DNA of 64,000 bases from Polytrichum commune. Its lineage: Eukaryota > Streptophyta > Polytrichopsida > Polytrichales > Polytrichaceae. Both the position numbers and the translations under genes were made by a program. How positions within the stretch are numbered: the stretch's first letter is position 1; each line of letters starts with the position of its first letter. The notes below the pieces were generated by a model. It was not told the DNA's origin. It searched no databases and was given only the letters and a program-made list of their open reading frames with translations. Below, piece after piece: positions 10,109 through 21,327 of this stretch. The stretch spans positions 28,334,001 through 28,398,000 of the forward strand of contig OX485809.1 in NCBI GenBank assembly GCA_950295325.1, in the 5' to 3' direction.

Positions 10109-11929
10109 TGTGTCTGTGTGTCTTGTTTTTGTGTCCGAAGTGTTGTCTTGTACCTCTCGATCCGACCGTTTTTCTGAGATGGAGGGAGTGCAAACAGCAT
10201 CACCGTGAGATGGAGAGAAGGATTCATAAGATGTTGAGGCGGAGGAAGCAAACTCAATCCCACCGCTGTAGCTGCGCCCTTTCCTGCTCCTCTCTCTTGT
10301 GCCTCTCTCCACCAATGTATCCATCATCACACCCACCCTCTTCTCTTCCTCATTCGCCTTCTGGTCTAACCTTCCTACCACAGCAACAACAAATAATCCT
10401 TGCTTCCTTATGCTTACTCTCACATTCCTTTCTTTTCTTCAACTTCTCAACCCCTTCACCTTTTCAAAGCCTTGGGGGGGACCAGCTCTTTGCTTTTCTT
10501 GAGTATTTTTCAGTTGGGAGATGGAAGGATGGTCAAGGATAAGTGCAATGGAAATGGAAAAAAACAACAGAGTTGTTTGAGATCGCCACGGTTGCTGGTT
10601 TCAATCCTCGGACAAATAATAATAAGTTCCTTGAACCACTATCCTTCCTTCTACTTGGAAATTGAATGATTCAGTGCAGCAGTCATCCATCCACTGTTGT
10701 TTCCTTCTACTTCTTCCTCCTCTCGGGTCTCTTCTCTTCAGTATTGAAGTGAACAGTCTATCTATCTATCTATCTATCTAACGGTGCTGCACTGAATGGA
10801 AGAATGGACGCTAGGTTGGGACCAACCACCGATTGCTGCATATTTGTTTCTTCTCCAAACCTCCCAAAGTGGATGCGTCACACGCACTTCCTTCCTTGCC
10901 GAAAAAATGTTGAAACCAAATGTCCATAGCCCAACCAAACCCAAATGCTCCGCCACCCACCAAACCAAACCCACTGGTCAACGGGCTAAGTTACCCCCCC
11001 GAATTTCATCTCCCAAACACAAACAAACAAATAAACAAAATCCTACCAACGCTCCCAAGATCTGCACCAACTCGAGGAGCCCTTAGTAACTTAAGTTGCT
11101 GCTACCTCGGCCACATTGCCCTTTTCTCCCTGTACTCCACCCTCCTTGCGCCCCTAATCGGAGCCTTGGATGCCATTATCATCATCGCAGGGTAACTAAA
11201 GATTAAAGGGTTAAATACGTGTAACTCTAACCAACACTCTCGGACTCGTGCCAAACGCTGAAGGAGATCCCTCCTCCTTTGCTTCTCCCAATGGCCACGA
11301 GTGACGACCATTGACTAATTACATGCCAATCAAGAACAGCCTCCGACCTTTCTGCCCACAAACCAGGTGCGACTCCGGCGCCATCCTTCTTTAGAAGTCT
11401 TCTTCTCCTTCTTCTACTAACTTATTCCCCTCCTTCCTCATTGCTCAATACTTATCAGCATCGCAGGGCAGCTCCATTCTGATTCCATTTCCCTCCACCC
11501 TCCTTATAATTAATCCTCCTGTCTTGTTGCAGTATGGCTATGGGTAGAAACCGTCCTCAAGCTGTCCAGACTCCAGACACACCATGCCTACATGTGACCG
11601 CTCCCAACCTTCACGTGCCTTCGAAGATGGGACAGCAGGGGTAAGGTAGTAGCAGCATCAACCATTCGCCAAGCCAATAGGCTGATTGAATGGCCCCCAG
11701 CACGCATGTGACCAAAGTACTTTGAAGTTAAGTACCACTGTTGTTGCTGGCTAAGGAGTCCTCCCACGAGTCAAGTGATGATGTAAGTACTCATCAGAGC
11801 TTTATATGAAGCGAGAGTGACGGTAAGTCAAGTAAAACTTGAAGAACCTGCTTGATGTCTTTGCAAACTACCAAAGAGCACGGTTTCTGCCGCTCAGTAA
11901 CTTAAAACCAACTGAACTGTTCTCTCACC
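8515..11929. other. Upstream region of the DUF547 gene, simple-sequence rich
   Basis: No exon could be assigned with confidence. The region must contain the promoter and possibly 5' UTR exons of the minus-strand gene. It holds a (GT)n(GA)n tract near 10,058-10,109, a (TATC)n tract near 10,757-10,780 and pyrimidine-rich stretches at 10,280-10,450. One plus-strand segment, about 11,534-11,640, has an acceptor-like TTGTTGCAG before it, an open frame starting MAMGRNRPQAV and a GTAAGG after it, but nothing links it to a larger gene. Confidence 0.4.
10058..10109. repeat. Compound (GT)n(GA)n microsatellite
   Basis: Alternating GTGTGC/GTGT units run directly into GAGAGA units. The apparent open frames on both strands here are products of the repeat. 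Confidence 0.95.
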
Positions 11930-12680
11930 TGAAGTTGCAACTTAAGTAGGAGGAGGGGAGGAAATGGTCCAAAGAAAGGTTGGGATTCTCAAGCATGGGT
12001 ATAATAAAGAGTGCTGTAGCTAGCTAAGGAAAACCTTGTTGTGTGAAGTGTCTCGCAACAAGCAAGTGTGAGGCTTGAGCAAAGGTTTCTTCGAGAATGT
12101 AAGAATTTTGTATAAGCTTAGGCTCGGTAGAACCTTTCTGTTTTCTCGTCTGATTGCAGCAAATAGCAAAAGGTCGGTTCGACAGGATTCTCAAGCTCGG
12201 TAGAAACCTGTTGGGCGTCTTGCAACAAGCAAGTTTTTCAAGCTAAGTTAAGTACAGTAAAGTAGAACCACCTTCTGTTCTCACAAATTGCAACAGACTG
12301 TAGGAAATGGTGACAAGGTCAGGATTTGTCAAGCCTGGGTGGAGTGCTGTAGCTTAGTAAAAAAGCTGTTGGGTATCTTGCAAACATGAAAACGTAAGCA
12401 GCTAACTAGAACCCACGTCTGTTCTCTCACAATTCCGTTTCCAACAAGTAAGTAGGTGGAAATGGAAATGGCGACATCCAGCCCCAGCAAGGCGAAGGAT
12501 TTTCCCTCAAGCTCCACGGGACGAGTACCGACTCCCGAGTGCTGTAGAGCTGAGTCAGTAAAAACCTGTTGGGATATCTTGCAACAAGCAACTCAAGTCC
12601 TCTTGGAGAATGTGTAAGCTACGTAGCTCCAAAAGTAAAACCTGTTGTTGTCTGTTGCAACCCAGTAGGATATGCTGCGG
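11930..12680 (+). repeat. Degenerate tandem array of ~170-bp units
   Basis: The segment CCTGTTGGG ... TCTTGCAACAAGCAAG recurs at about 12,034, 12,208, 12,368 and 12,566. Between copies the same succession reappears: a GTAGAACC word, a pyrimidine tract ending TTGCAAC or TTGCAG, GGAAATGGTGACA-like text, then TCAAGC and GAGTGCTGTAG. Spacing is 155-200 bp, so this is a decayed tandem array rather than exact satellite. CTTGTTG and CAACAAG within a unit can pair as a short hairpin. It lies 3.4 kb or more upstream of the gene's apparent start. Confidence 0.6.
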
Positions 12681-13343
12681 CTACCACCACCACCAGGTAA
12701 GAAAAGTACAAGAAAAGGAAGGTCTCCTAATTCGGCGATGGAGTTGGAGGTAAAACCTGTTGTTGTCTCTTTGCAGCAAGTGACAAACCCAAAAGTCCAC
12801 CCCACACGAATCTGGCTACTCCCCGACTCCTCACTTGTCCCTCCTGCCTCCCTCCCACCCTCCCTCACTCACTCACTCACTCCGACTTATTACAAGAGGA
12901 ACATGATGAACATGGGCAGGCTGAGGGGGGCAAAAGGAGGACGAAAGGGTAACTAAGTGAAAGAGAGAGCTTGTAAATGAAGAGGGTAACTAGCTAGGTC
13001 CCCTGCAAAGCTGCGGCTTTGCCTCTGATCTGATCTCTTCCCTCCCTACTCTCCAACAGTGTCCGGGGAGATTCTTGGGCAGAATGGGGTGAGATCAGAG
13101 GGTTTCCAAGTCCCACCGATTGCATGCTCACATCTTTCGGTTTTTCTTTGCTAATTTGAGGTACATTCCTATAAATTCCTCTAAAATATTGGGCAGGCAA
13201 TTTTCCTTCAAGTCTTCAACTTCAAGCTGCTATTTCTTGAACTCGACCAGTTCATGGGTAACTTAGCGGGAAGATCTCCCCCGTTCATTGCTCTCTAACC
13301 TTGACTTACTTCTCCCTGGACTTTCCTCGTAACATACCTCCCT
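12681..13343. other. Non-coding stretch next to the array
   Basis: It contains two more CCTGTTGTTGTCT/TTGCA words (around 12,645 and 12,752), a CTCACTCACTCAC patch near 12,865, and near 13,150-13,270 a copy of a family with the words AATTCCTCTAAAAT and TTCTTGAACTCGACCAGTT that recurs at 37,140 and 62,150. No gene was found. Confidence 0.4.
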
Positions 13344-14278
13344 GTTTATAGAATTTAGTGTCACGTACACTATTCGCAAAGTTGGGCCTAACCTACAGTA
13401 GACAGACACATTTCCAACCCCCCCCCCCCTCCTTCCTCCTCGCCACACAATCTTAATACATAGAGTCCCCTAAAGCCATGAAGAATTACACGTGTAGCTA
13501 TTCCATTGAGCATAATGGGAAAAGTAAGTTTAAAAGGGTATGGATTTGGGTTCAAGTTTTTGTATATTAGTTATTGGAAATAGGTCAGCCGATGCTCTGA
13601 ATATGGGTTGGCAAAGAATCTTGCATTTGGAAATTTACACCGATTCCAAAACTTGGAAATGAATTATAATTTTGTTGTTGAACGTAGTGATGTCAATTTC
13701 CAGACTTGTGAAAAATCATATTGGGATCACACATGCAGTGCACTTATGCAAAATTGCGTAACTTATTAAAAATGGGCTTGTCTACTCTAGATGCCTAGAG
13801 GTCTCAAAGTGTCACATTTACTAATTCCCGATATATACTATTCATCATCATCATCAGTAACTCTTTGAAGTGAAAAAATATTTACTATATGACATTTAGC
13901 ATAAGACATTGGGATACTTGAGAAGTTAGTTTTAACGTCTTAATATGCAAGGGATAGAGATTATTGAGCATACTAATGGTAAGTATAATGTGTTTTACAT
14001 TTTAGTATGCAAGAGGAAGATATTCTTGAGCGTGCTAATGCCAAGTGACACTTGTGCACACTTTAGTCAACTTGTAGACCGTTGTGTAACATAGGTATAC
14101 ACCTCATAACACCGTCGAACATACTCATGTCAAGATTTAGTAAGTGCACTTGAACGCCAAGTGTCACAAGGTGACACTAATGGTGAAGTTGTTGATCGTA
14201 AGTATAACCTGGCATATGTCTCAAAATGGGGTTTGTGACACTTTCCGCATGTGACACTAAATTTTATAGATGATGTAC
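13344..14278 (+). mobile_element. CTACACC-type MITE copy interrupted by ~380 bp
   Basis: The left end near TTTATAGAATTTAGTGTCACG and the right end TGACACTAAATTTTATAGAT are inverted to each other. The interior from about 13,776 matches the complete copy at 47,178-47,733 (TCTAGATGCCTAGAGGTCTC, the TATGCAAGAGGAAGATATTC segment, AAGTGCACTTGAACGCCAAG). Relative to that copy the sequence is broken at about 13,397-13,776 by unrelated DNA that includes a C-run, so a second insertion occurred inside the element. Confidence 0.65.
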
Positions 14279-14692
14279 TACGTTGATTATCCCAATTAGC
14301 GAGGGAGGTCTAAAAGTGCATGTGGAAAACAAGTGAAGGAGATGTTAAATTTCTTTCCGCTATGAAATTAGTGCCACCAAAATATCTAGGAAACATTATT
14401 CATTCCAACACTATTCACTAAAATGCTAAGCAAAGCATCGTTATTCGTTGAAGTACCGGCACTATTCATACTAGCACTACTCACTGACAAATATGTGTTG
14501 ACATCTAATTTTTTCTACGGCTCCACGAACACCTTAGAGCACGTATTGATTTTCTTGGAATGTGATGCGCATGTATTCATGAAATTAGTATCACTCATTA
14601 AAAAAATCCAACCCCACTAATATTAAGACTTGGCAAAATAGAGTGTATTTTGCGAATTAGTACCACACGCACTAATTGGGACAATTAGTGTG
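14278..14692 (+). mobile_element. CTACGTTGATTATCCC-type MITE, copy 1
   Basis: The left end CTACGTTGATTATCCCAATT and the right end ATTGGGACAATTAGTGTG are inverted repeats. The interior matches, in opposite orientation, the element at 40,535-40,911 (GAAATTAGTGCCACCA, CACTATTCAT, TTGGCAAAATAGAGTGT). It begins at the last base of the preceding element, so the two abut. The short open frame inside has no coding signature. Confidence 0.7.
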
Positions 14693-15152
14693 CTAATTAT
14701 ATCAACATCTACAATAAAATACTGGGAAACGTTTCGGGTACAACTGGACCTCGCCTCAAGTTATGAGAATCGCATTAGAATAATAAGCAACATTAGTACA
14801 GGAGAAGCACTTAAGTCTGGACTCATTACAGCTGGGTTTGCATAAGTACGGGTGCTTTCTATAACTTAGTTTATTCATGGAGTCCGCACATGACAAAATA
14901 GGCAAGGCTGTTTGACATTTACGTAAGTTAGACAACATATTTTTAGGTTATTGAACAGCAACATGCTTGGCAAAAATGAAGGTTACACAGTGCACGGATG
15001 TTCATGGAGCCAATGAAACAGTGAAACAAAATTGATTTTAAAGTCCACGAAGCCAAAACCTAAATGGGAATAGAAGTACATCAAGAGGATGGTGTCGAAA
15101 AGGCTAATTTCCTAGAATAGTGGAGTGCAGCGGCCTCTCTAAGATAAGGAGG
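14693..15152. other. Intergenic, nothing recognised
   Basis: AT-rich sequence with no supported gene. A short stretch from about 15,050 (GAAGTACATCAAGA, GTGCAGCGGCCT) recurs at 56,410-56,480, so it belongs to the flank of another dispersed repeat. Confidence 0.4.
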
Positions 15153-15425
15153 GGGAGAGAGAGAAAATTGTCGCATATGTGTGTACCTCTCATCCTCTAA
15201 GATAGGGAGAGAGGAAATTGTCGCATATGTGTGTACCTGTCATCCGTCCAATATAAAAACTTGACCCCATGTAGGTTTATGGCCGATTTATCTCAATTGA
15301 CTTTGCATTAGGCTAATTTGAGGTTTAACATCGGTGTCAAATCAACTAAAAACAGTAACCTCCGGGTTGCTCACTATTTCAAGGTTTTCGTGTTGGATGA
15401 ATGAAAGGTACACTCTGTACATGAT

Positions 15426-15472
<47 letters not shown>
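15153..15472 (+). mobile_element. GAGAGAATTATCG family MITE with (CT)n
   Basis: The left end (GAGAGAAAATTGTCGCATATG ... CCTCTCATC) and the right end (GGATGAATGAAAGG ... TGATAACTCTCTC) are inverted. The interior carries ACTTGACCCCATGTAGG and CCGATTTATCTCAATTGAC, shared with 21,087-21,327, 48,417-48,646 and 60,937-61,188. The left end contains a short direct duplication of its GTCGCATATGTGTGTACCT block. The right end has grown into a (CT)n microsatellite at about 15,429-15,471. Confidence 0.65.
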
Positions 15473-18109
15473 AGATAGAGACGAATGTCAACTTGATGAT
15501 TTAGGTGGAAGAAAGACTTAAGGGCTTGTTTACACCAAAGTCATTAGGTCATGGCTCTTAAATGACCATGATACCCCACTTTTTGGATGAGACCATGGAG
15601 AACTCCATGGACTATAGCCCAAAGTCGTTTGGAGGGCACAAGCCCTTAGTGTGAACCCAAATTCTTGCCACAAATTCCATTAGACATGCCTTCAAGAGCC
15701 ATCTTGAAAATGTTCTTTGCAATCCTGGCTAACCGTATCAATATAGGAACATTGTTTCTAGATACTAAGACAAAAACAACACTAAGTAATCTTAAACCAC
15801 TATGTATAACATCAAAACGCCCATATTAGGCCCCTCAAACGCTACACTAAATATTGACTTTGCTTGATAAACTTTTACACTCTCATTAAATAGTTATAGC
15901 ACTGCGTAACTCCAAACAGTAACATGCACTAACTGGGGTGATTAGTGTAGTGTAGTCATGAATTGTTGCCAGTTGTATGCACCAACTCTCCCCATCTAAG
16001 ATTCATTGCACTTATTCTCGTTTTTTAAAAAAAAACTAGACACTTTAGTATGCGCAAGGCTCATAAATTGGGGTAGGGATAACTTAGTGTCTTGCTCCTT
16101 GAGTCAGGGTCCCCACCACTATTTACCAAGTGGAAGATGTAAGTCAACTATATTGCAACACAAACTTTACTTTCGTGGAGCTTTAGATTCCAAAACGAGC
16201 ATCAGAGATCCCAAATCAATCTTGAGAAAACATGTTGGGCTAAATTAATCACAAACATGTTGGGGGTGGAGGGGACATGTTTCTAACTAGATCCCACTTT
16301 ACCTCGATAAGATTGGTGGGTGGGGGTCACACTAGGGTCCAAGACTAGAGAAAACCTCAAAATCGATCAATCTTATTGTTTGAAAGCAAAATTATGGACC
16401 CAAGGAGTTTACACTAGGGTTCAAGCCCAAGGTACGAAAAAAATGAAGTGGACGTGAATGTGACACCTCTTGTCCGCTAATTCTCATTGGTCCCCAATCA
16501 AAAGAGTACTCCTAGTCTTGGAAAAATTAGTCTCCAAGCTTGGGTCCTATCTTGAGTCTAGAAATAAGATTCATCAACGAAGGTTTTAGGCCTCAAGTTT
16601 CTTGGAACCATTCCCCAATGCAAAACCCACCCTAAACAAGCAACTCATCCACTTGCCCAAGTCCATAAATGGGACATTAACTTCAAGAAAATTTTACAAA
16701 ATAACTTAGACAATCCTTTTTTTAAAATACGGGTCAAGGAAGCATGACAAATATGTGGATGTTGTTGATAACTTGGACCCAATTGGCAACTCCACTTTAC
16801 GACATGACAATCGTGCTTGTCTAATATATTTTCTCACAATACATTTTGAATCACAAGCCAACCCTTGTAGGGCCAATTGTGTAGTAGTATTATTATTGTT
16901 CTTGTTCTTGTAGATCAAAATCTTGCCGCAATTCTATAATGTGCTAGTTTTTAGTTCTCGGTAAATGAGAGATACGCACGAAATGCAAGATCCCCTTTTG
17001 GCCATGAGGACTCAGTCCCCTCCCATGTCATGCTTTATATTGCCCACACAAACTCATCCGTTGGGAAGGTGAAAATGTAGTGAATTATGTTATAGGACGC
17101 AACAGTGTTGATTGCATATGGTTTGAAATTGGATATAGCATCTTGATCTCAAATTACTCTAGTGAAAATGGGTGAGTTCACATAGGCACCACAAAGCTCC
17201 GACCTCCCATCTATGGTTTTCTCAACGGTTGATCATAAAAAAATTTAGAACATTTGAAAGTCACCGCACATGACATATATAGTACCTTATCGGTTTTTGC
17301 ACAATATAATATTCTTATCGTGTGAATGTGCCACATGTCACTCAGTTGTTGGTTGGACAGTTTGGAAAGTTAATATGGCACAAAAGTAAATTCATTTTGG
17401 GCAAGCAAGGTGCCTAAACTAATGAGATGTTACCATAGGAGAAACTATTGAATTGGTAGTTTCCATGTCTACTGATATATGGTAAGGGGATGGTACCTAA
17501 GCATATAGAAACAAATATTTTTAGCTCAACACCCATTTCTTGTAGGATAAGAAGCATGCAATTAAGGTAGATGTGTCTACATTGAACATAACCACAAGAA
17601 TCTAGACACATGTAAGTGAGTGATCTGTGGTCAAGTGTGGGTTTCAGAACTAGCATTGAAATTACATGTGTTTAAAAGAGATTGAACTACGTGTTCAAAA
17701 TATGTTAACCATTATAGCTTCAATAGTCAACATGATTGGAGGCTCCTATACGACCATATGATGAGCACAATCATTTTCACTTCACTTTGATAATGAATAA
17801 GATATTCACATGACATGAATAGAAAACCCTATATATATATATGTCTTACTCAACACCAAAGTAAAAAATATGTTTCTTATTGATGTATTGAGAAAATGAC
17901 AATAGTAAGAAAGAGCCCTAAATTATGTTGATGATGTATGATGATTGTCTTTTAACTGTCGCTAATTCTCATTGAGCTCAAAATAGCTAACAACTTATGA
18001 GCACTTGGTCCAATCTCTTTTAACATGTGTATAGTTGGTGTTTGTTCTTTGATCCACACGTACCCATATAACACTCAAATATAGGTGTTTCTTTGAGTAT
18101 TAGCAATCA
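15473..18109. other. Intergenic repeats, no gene
   Basis: A palindromic pair AAGGGCTTGT ... ACAAGCCCTT at about 15,520-15,645 looks like a small foldback. A right-hand half of the CTACACTGATTATCCC family lies at 15,860-15,956. Fragments of the AACCATT(C/A)TAAG/CACTCAAATATAGGTGT family are at 17,690-17,830 and 17,985-18,092. No supported coding sequence. Confidence 0.45.
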
Positions 18110-18260
18110 AATTTCTTCTTCTTCTTTTTCTTGGAATTCAAGAGGCGCTTGACCACCTAACTAATTTTTTGTCAGGTAGAGAGACGATTTCACGGCCGGG
18201 AATCGAACCGCCAACCACTTCATTTGATTTTGGTACCTCTCCACTATCATTCGGTAGTTA
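18110..18260 (-). mobile_element. tRNA-derived SINE candidate
   Basis: On the minus strand an A-box-like TAGTGGAGAGG is followed about 25 nt later by a B-box GGTTCGATTCC (plus 18,199-18,209), the pattern of an RNA polymerase III internal promoter. The segment then runs into an AAGAAGAAG tail at 18,115-18,125. It cannot fold as a tRNA gene from what I can see, so a SINE head is the better reading. A second copy would confirm it, and none was found in this window. Confidence 0.45.
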
Positions 18261-18559
18261 AGGGTCATCTCGGAGCCAATAAGCAACCAAATTACATTCA
18301 CTTACCCTCCACATCCCTCCAATTTCCAAAAACCGAATGTGAGGAACTCGTAAGTTGTGTCAGACTAGTGCCCCCCTCTCTAAGGTGGGTGGTATTGGGA
18401 GAATCATCATTTCTCCATACCACAACTACCATTTATTTTTAAAGAATTCTTCCAAGGACAAGAAATCATATGAAACCGACAACAAAAGTAAGGCACGTGA
18501 ACTTTTGGGATGGCATTGTCTATGATTTTTTAAGAGCATGCATAGGCAAGTTTCCATGT

Positions 18560-18893
18560 AGGCCACCCACCCACCAAATTCTAGTGTGACAAACAACAAG
18601 CCCACCCAAATGTAGAGGGAATATGGTGGGGTAGGGTTTGTATGTGCCAACTAGCTACTCCCATCTTCTCAAATCCAGGCCCACCTACTATTTTCTTTCT
18701 CCTTCTAAAACAAGTATTCGGCCCTTTGGTGACCGGCACTTGTAGGTTAAAGATTCTTTAGTGGGGTCCATGGAAGTCTAGCGGCCCATGTCCACAACCC
18801 TCCACATTCTAGTGGCCCATCATAATGTGGTTGGATGGTGGTTTGTCCTTAACTACATGCAAACACCTCATGAAAACCCATCCTAAAACATCT
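18560..18893 (+). repeat. Long dispersed repeat, copy with intact site
   Basis: This segment (GTAGAGGGAATATGGTGG, GTGCCAACTAGCTACTCCC, ATCTTCTCAAATC, ACTTGTAGGTT, CTCCACATTCTAGTGG, TTAACTACATGC) is paralogous to 24,940-25,640. Here GCCAACTAG runs straight into CTACTCCC, whereas the other copy carries a 342-bp element at that point. No coding sequence is recognised. Confidence 0.65.
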
Positions 18894-18895
18894 CA

Positions 18896-19054
18896 TTTAG
18901 TGTGGCCCACAATCTTCATCAACGACCCACATTAGTTGCCTTAAAATCATTGGGTGGCAACTAGAAAAAGGTGTCACGTGACACCTGGTGCTACATGACA
19001 AGTCATGATGATCACTTTAATTAGCATGGCACACCAATTCTAATCCCACACTTA
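18896..19054 (+). mobile_element. TTTAGTGTGGC-type MITE, copy 1
   Basis: Ends TTTAGTGTGGCCC and CCCACACTTAA are inverted. The interior shares GTGTCA-centred text, TACATGACAAGT and a GACCACT/ATCACTTTAATTA-like stretch with 23,761-23,903. In the middle, 18,974-18,989 is a perfect 16-bp palindrome, GGTGTCACGTGACACC, with a CACGTG core. The other copy has a mismatch there (GGTGTCATTTGACACT). Confidence 0.55.
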
Positions 19055-20509
19055 ATTAAAATTTTAGCATATAAATCCACACTTGTACCATGATAACATC
19101 ATTTGGTTGGATTGAACATGCTTGGGTAATTGAACCTATACGATGCTCGGAGCAATATGGTTTCCTAACTCCAACCGAGGAGGCAAGAGTAAAAATTGAC
19201 CCCCTATAGGCTGGTTGTTGATTCATCCCAAATTATACTCACTATACTAATTTGAGGTCTTTGACCCCGATCCACGAGTTGGTTCAACTAAACATAGAAC
19301 ACAAGGGATATACAATAGTAAACAATGTCTTCACCCTCCCCTCCCTTGGTTTGCCCTCCCCCTCATTAGGTGTTGTGAACATTCACCTATCCTTAAAGGA
19401 TGTAAAATGACCAAGGCAACTACCAACGTTATCCAAAGTAACATTACATGCATCGTTGTTTAAGTTGGGATTCCAGTACATGTACTACTTATATTACATT
19501 TTAGGCTCTTTAACCATTAAACACCACCAACAATAATGCTCATTGCTTAAGAAAATGCCATTCTTTTCTAAACACTAAACAGAAATGAATCAAGGCATTG
19601 TAGGAGACACTTGTTTGATTAAGATTAGGGAATCGTTAAATCAATCACACATTGGTTAAAACAACCACAATCGATGTGTAATGTGTCAACTAGGCTATGA
19701 CTTGTCATCTAGGTTGGTCAAGTTTAGTAATCATAACACGGAGCTAATACTGTACCTTGATCCTCTTCATGTGTGTGATGAAAAATCAAAATTTGACAGG
19801 CCATGTGACTGCACAACGCATCTTTGTGGTTGTTTTAACAAACTAAGTGCTCGATTACAAATTACCCTAAAATTATTGCTATCATGATAATAGAATCAGG
19901 ACCAACCACATTTCGTTAATGTGTTCATTCTGAGATTGCATTATAAACATGTCTTAGGAGAAAAAGATTAACTCCAAAGTAACATGTATTGCTTGAGAAT
20001 GATCATTAGTTATCCTCAATAATCTGAACTTATTGAGGATAATTGTAGGCTTGTTCTATTCAAATCATCTTTTGTTCGGAACTTCTAAGCAGGGAATGTT
20101 TTATCCAAAACTCCCTTTTTGGTTTTTTTTGCTTTCTTTATAACCAAAATTCAGTCTCATTTGATTGGAATTTACAATTCTTGTTGAACTTGATTTGTGA
20201 CTACACGCATCATTCTATGCATGATTCTACCAATGAGATTCATGTCAAAACACATTTATTCGTAACATTGTTAAGACATAGATTTTCTTACCCTCCTTTT
20301 TTTCCCCTAATAAATGGGAGGCTAGGCGCACAATATTAAATTAACACTTAGTAAACAATTGTAAATTTCAAATCTAACCCCAAAAGGGGCCTGCTATAAT
20401 CTTTTTCATTTCCAGCATATCACTAGAAGAATTTATTTTTTTGTAACCATCCATTGCAACTGGCCATTGCGACTCATGGTGAGAAATTGTGCAAGTAAAT
20501 CATTTTGGT

Positions 20510-20544
<35 letters not shown>

Positions 20545-21086
20545 AATAAATATGACTTTGATGTTGCTACCGATGTGAATTATGGTATTTCTTCATATTC
20601 TGAGTTAGTATAAGTCTACATATAATCCCAAAACAACATTATGAGAATTAGAGGCCCCCAAATGACCTATGTCTCCTTTCGAGGGTGAACACCTTAAACG
20701 AGCATGGACAAGCCAACACATGTTTTCTCCTAGGGCAAGCCCCTATGTTTCAACATGGCTGGTTGAAAACATCTAGTTCACACAAGTACCCCGGTCCCCA
20801 CTATATTTGGGTGGACCATATGTGGTAGGGTGCACCAAAACCAAGTGCTAGGAAAGTCACCCATATGAGTCCTATTTTGGGCTTTAATGGCTTAAGCTTG
20901 GAGTTCTCATGGGACCTGGGTTAAGGCCTTGAGGTTCAAATCACCCTTCTTCCATCAACTACTCACATTTTTCTAACTGGGATATGAGCACACCATAGAC
21001 AAGAATGAATGCCCCACAATACAAATATGCCATGATATGTGCATTTATCATACACATGTTGGGCAATGGGAGCAACCATAGAGACA
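19055..21086. other. Intergenic, microsatellite near 20,512
   Basis: No gene found. A (CT)n(CA)n tract lies at about 20,512-20,543. A segment at 19,190-19,330 shares words with the interior of the GAGAGAATTATCG family (GACCCCCTATAGGCTGGTTG, TCATCCCAAATTA), so a decayed member is likely. Confidence 0.4.
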
Positions 21087-21327
21087 TTGAATTATTATCG
21101 TACTATATGAGTGTACATCTCATCCATTCAACATAAGAACTTGACCCTCTACATGTTTGTTGCCGATTCATCTCAAATAACCTTGACTACACTAATTTTG
21201 GATCTTTGAAGCTACTTCTTCCAGTATCAAATCAACCCAAAAAAACAAAGTATGGGTTGCATTGTATTTCATGGGTTTTATGCTGGATGAATGAGAGGTA
21301 CGCTTGTATACAATAATTCCCTCTCTC
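21087..21327 (+). mobile_element. GAGAGAATTATCG family MITE, second copy
   Basis: A left end with ATTATTATCGTACTATATGAG and TCTCATCCATTCAACATAAG is matched in inverse by GGATGAATGAGAGGTACGC and TACAATAATTCCCTCTC. The interior has ACTTGACCCTCTACATG and GATTCATCTCAAAT. The length is about 240 bp and there is no coding capacity. Confidence 0.6.

Noticed and set aside
9977-10423. Minus-strand 148-codon frame with SLSLSHTHTHTH-type runs
   Set aside because: Half of it is the translation of the (GT)n(GA)n microsatellite. It might be 5' UTR of the DUF547 gene but not a separate protein.
11534-11640. Possible plus-strand exon starting MAMGRNRPQAV
   Set aside because: Splice-like borders are present on both sides but no partner exon, homology or terminator could be found, so it is mentioned only within the region entry.
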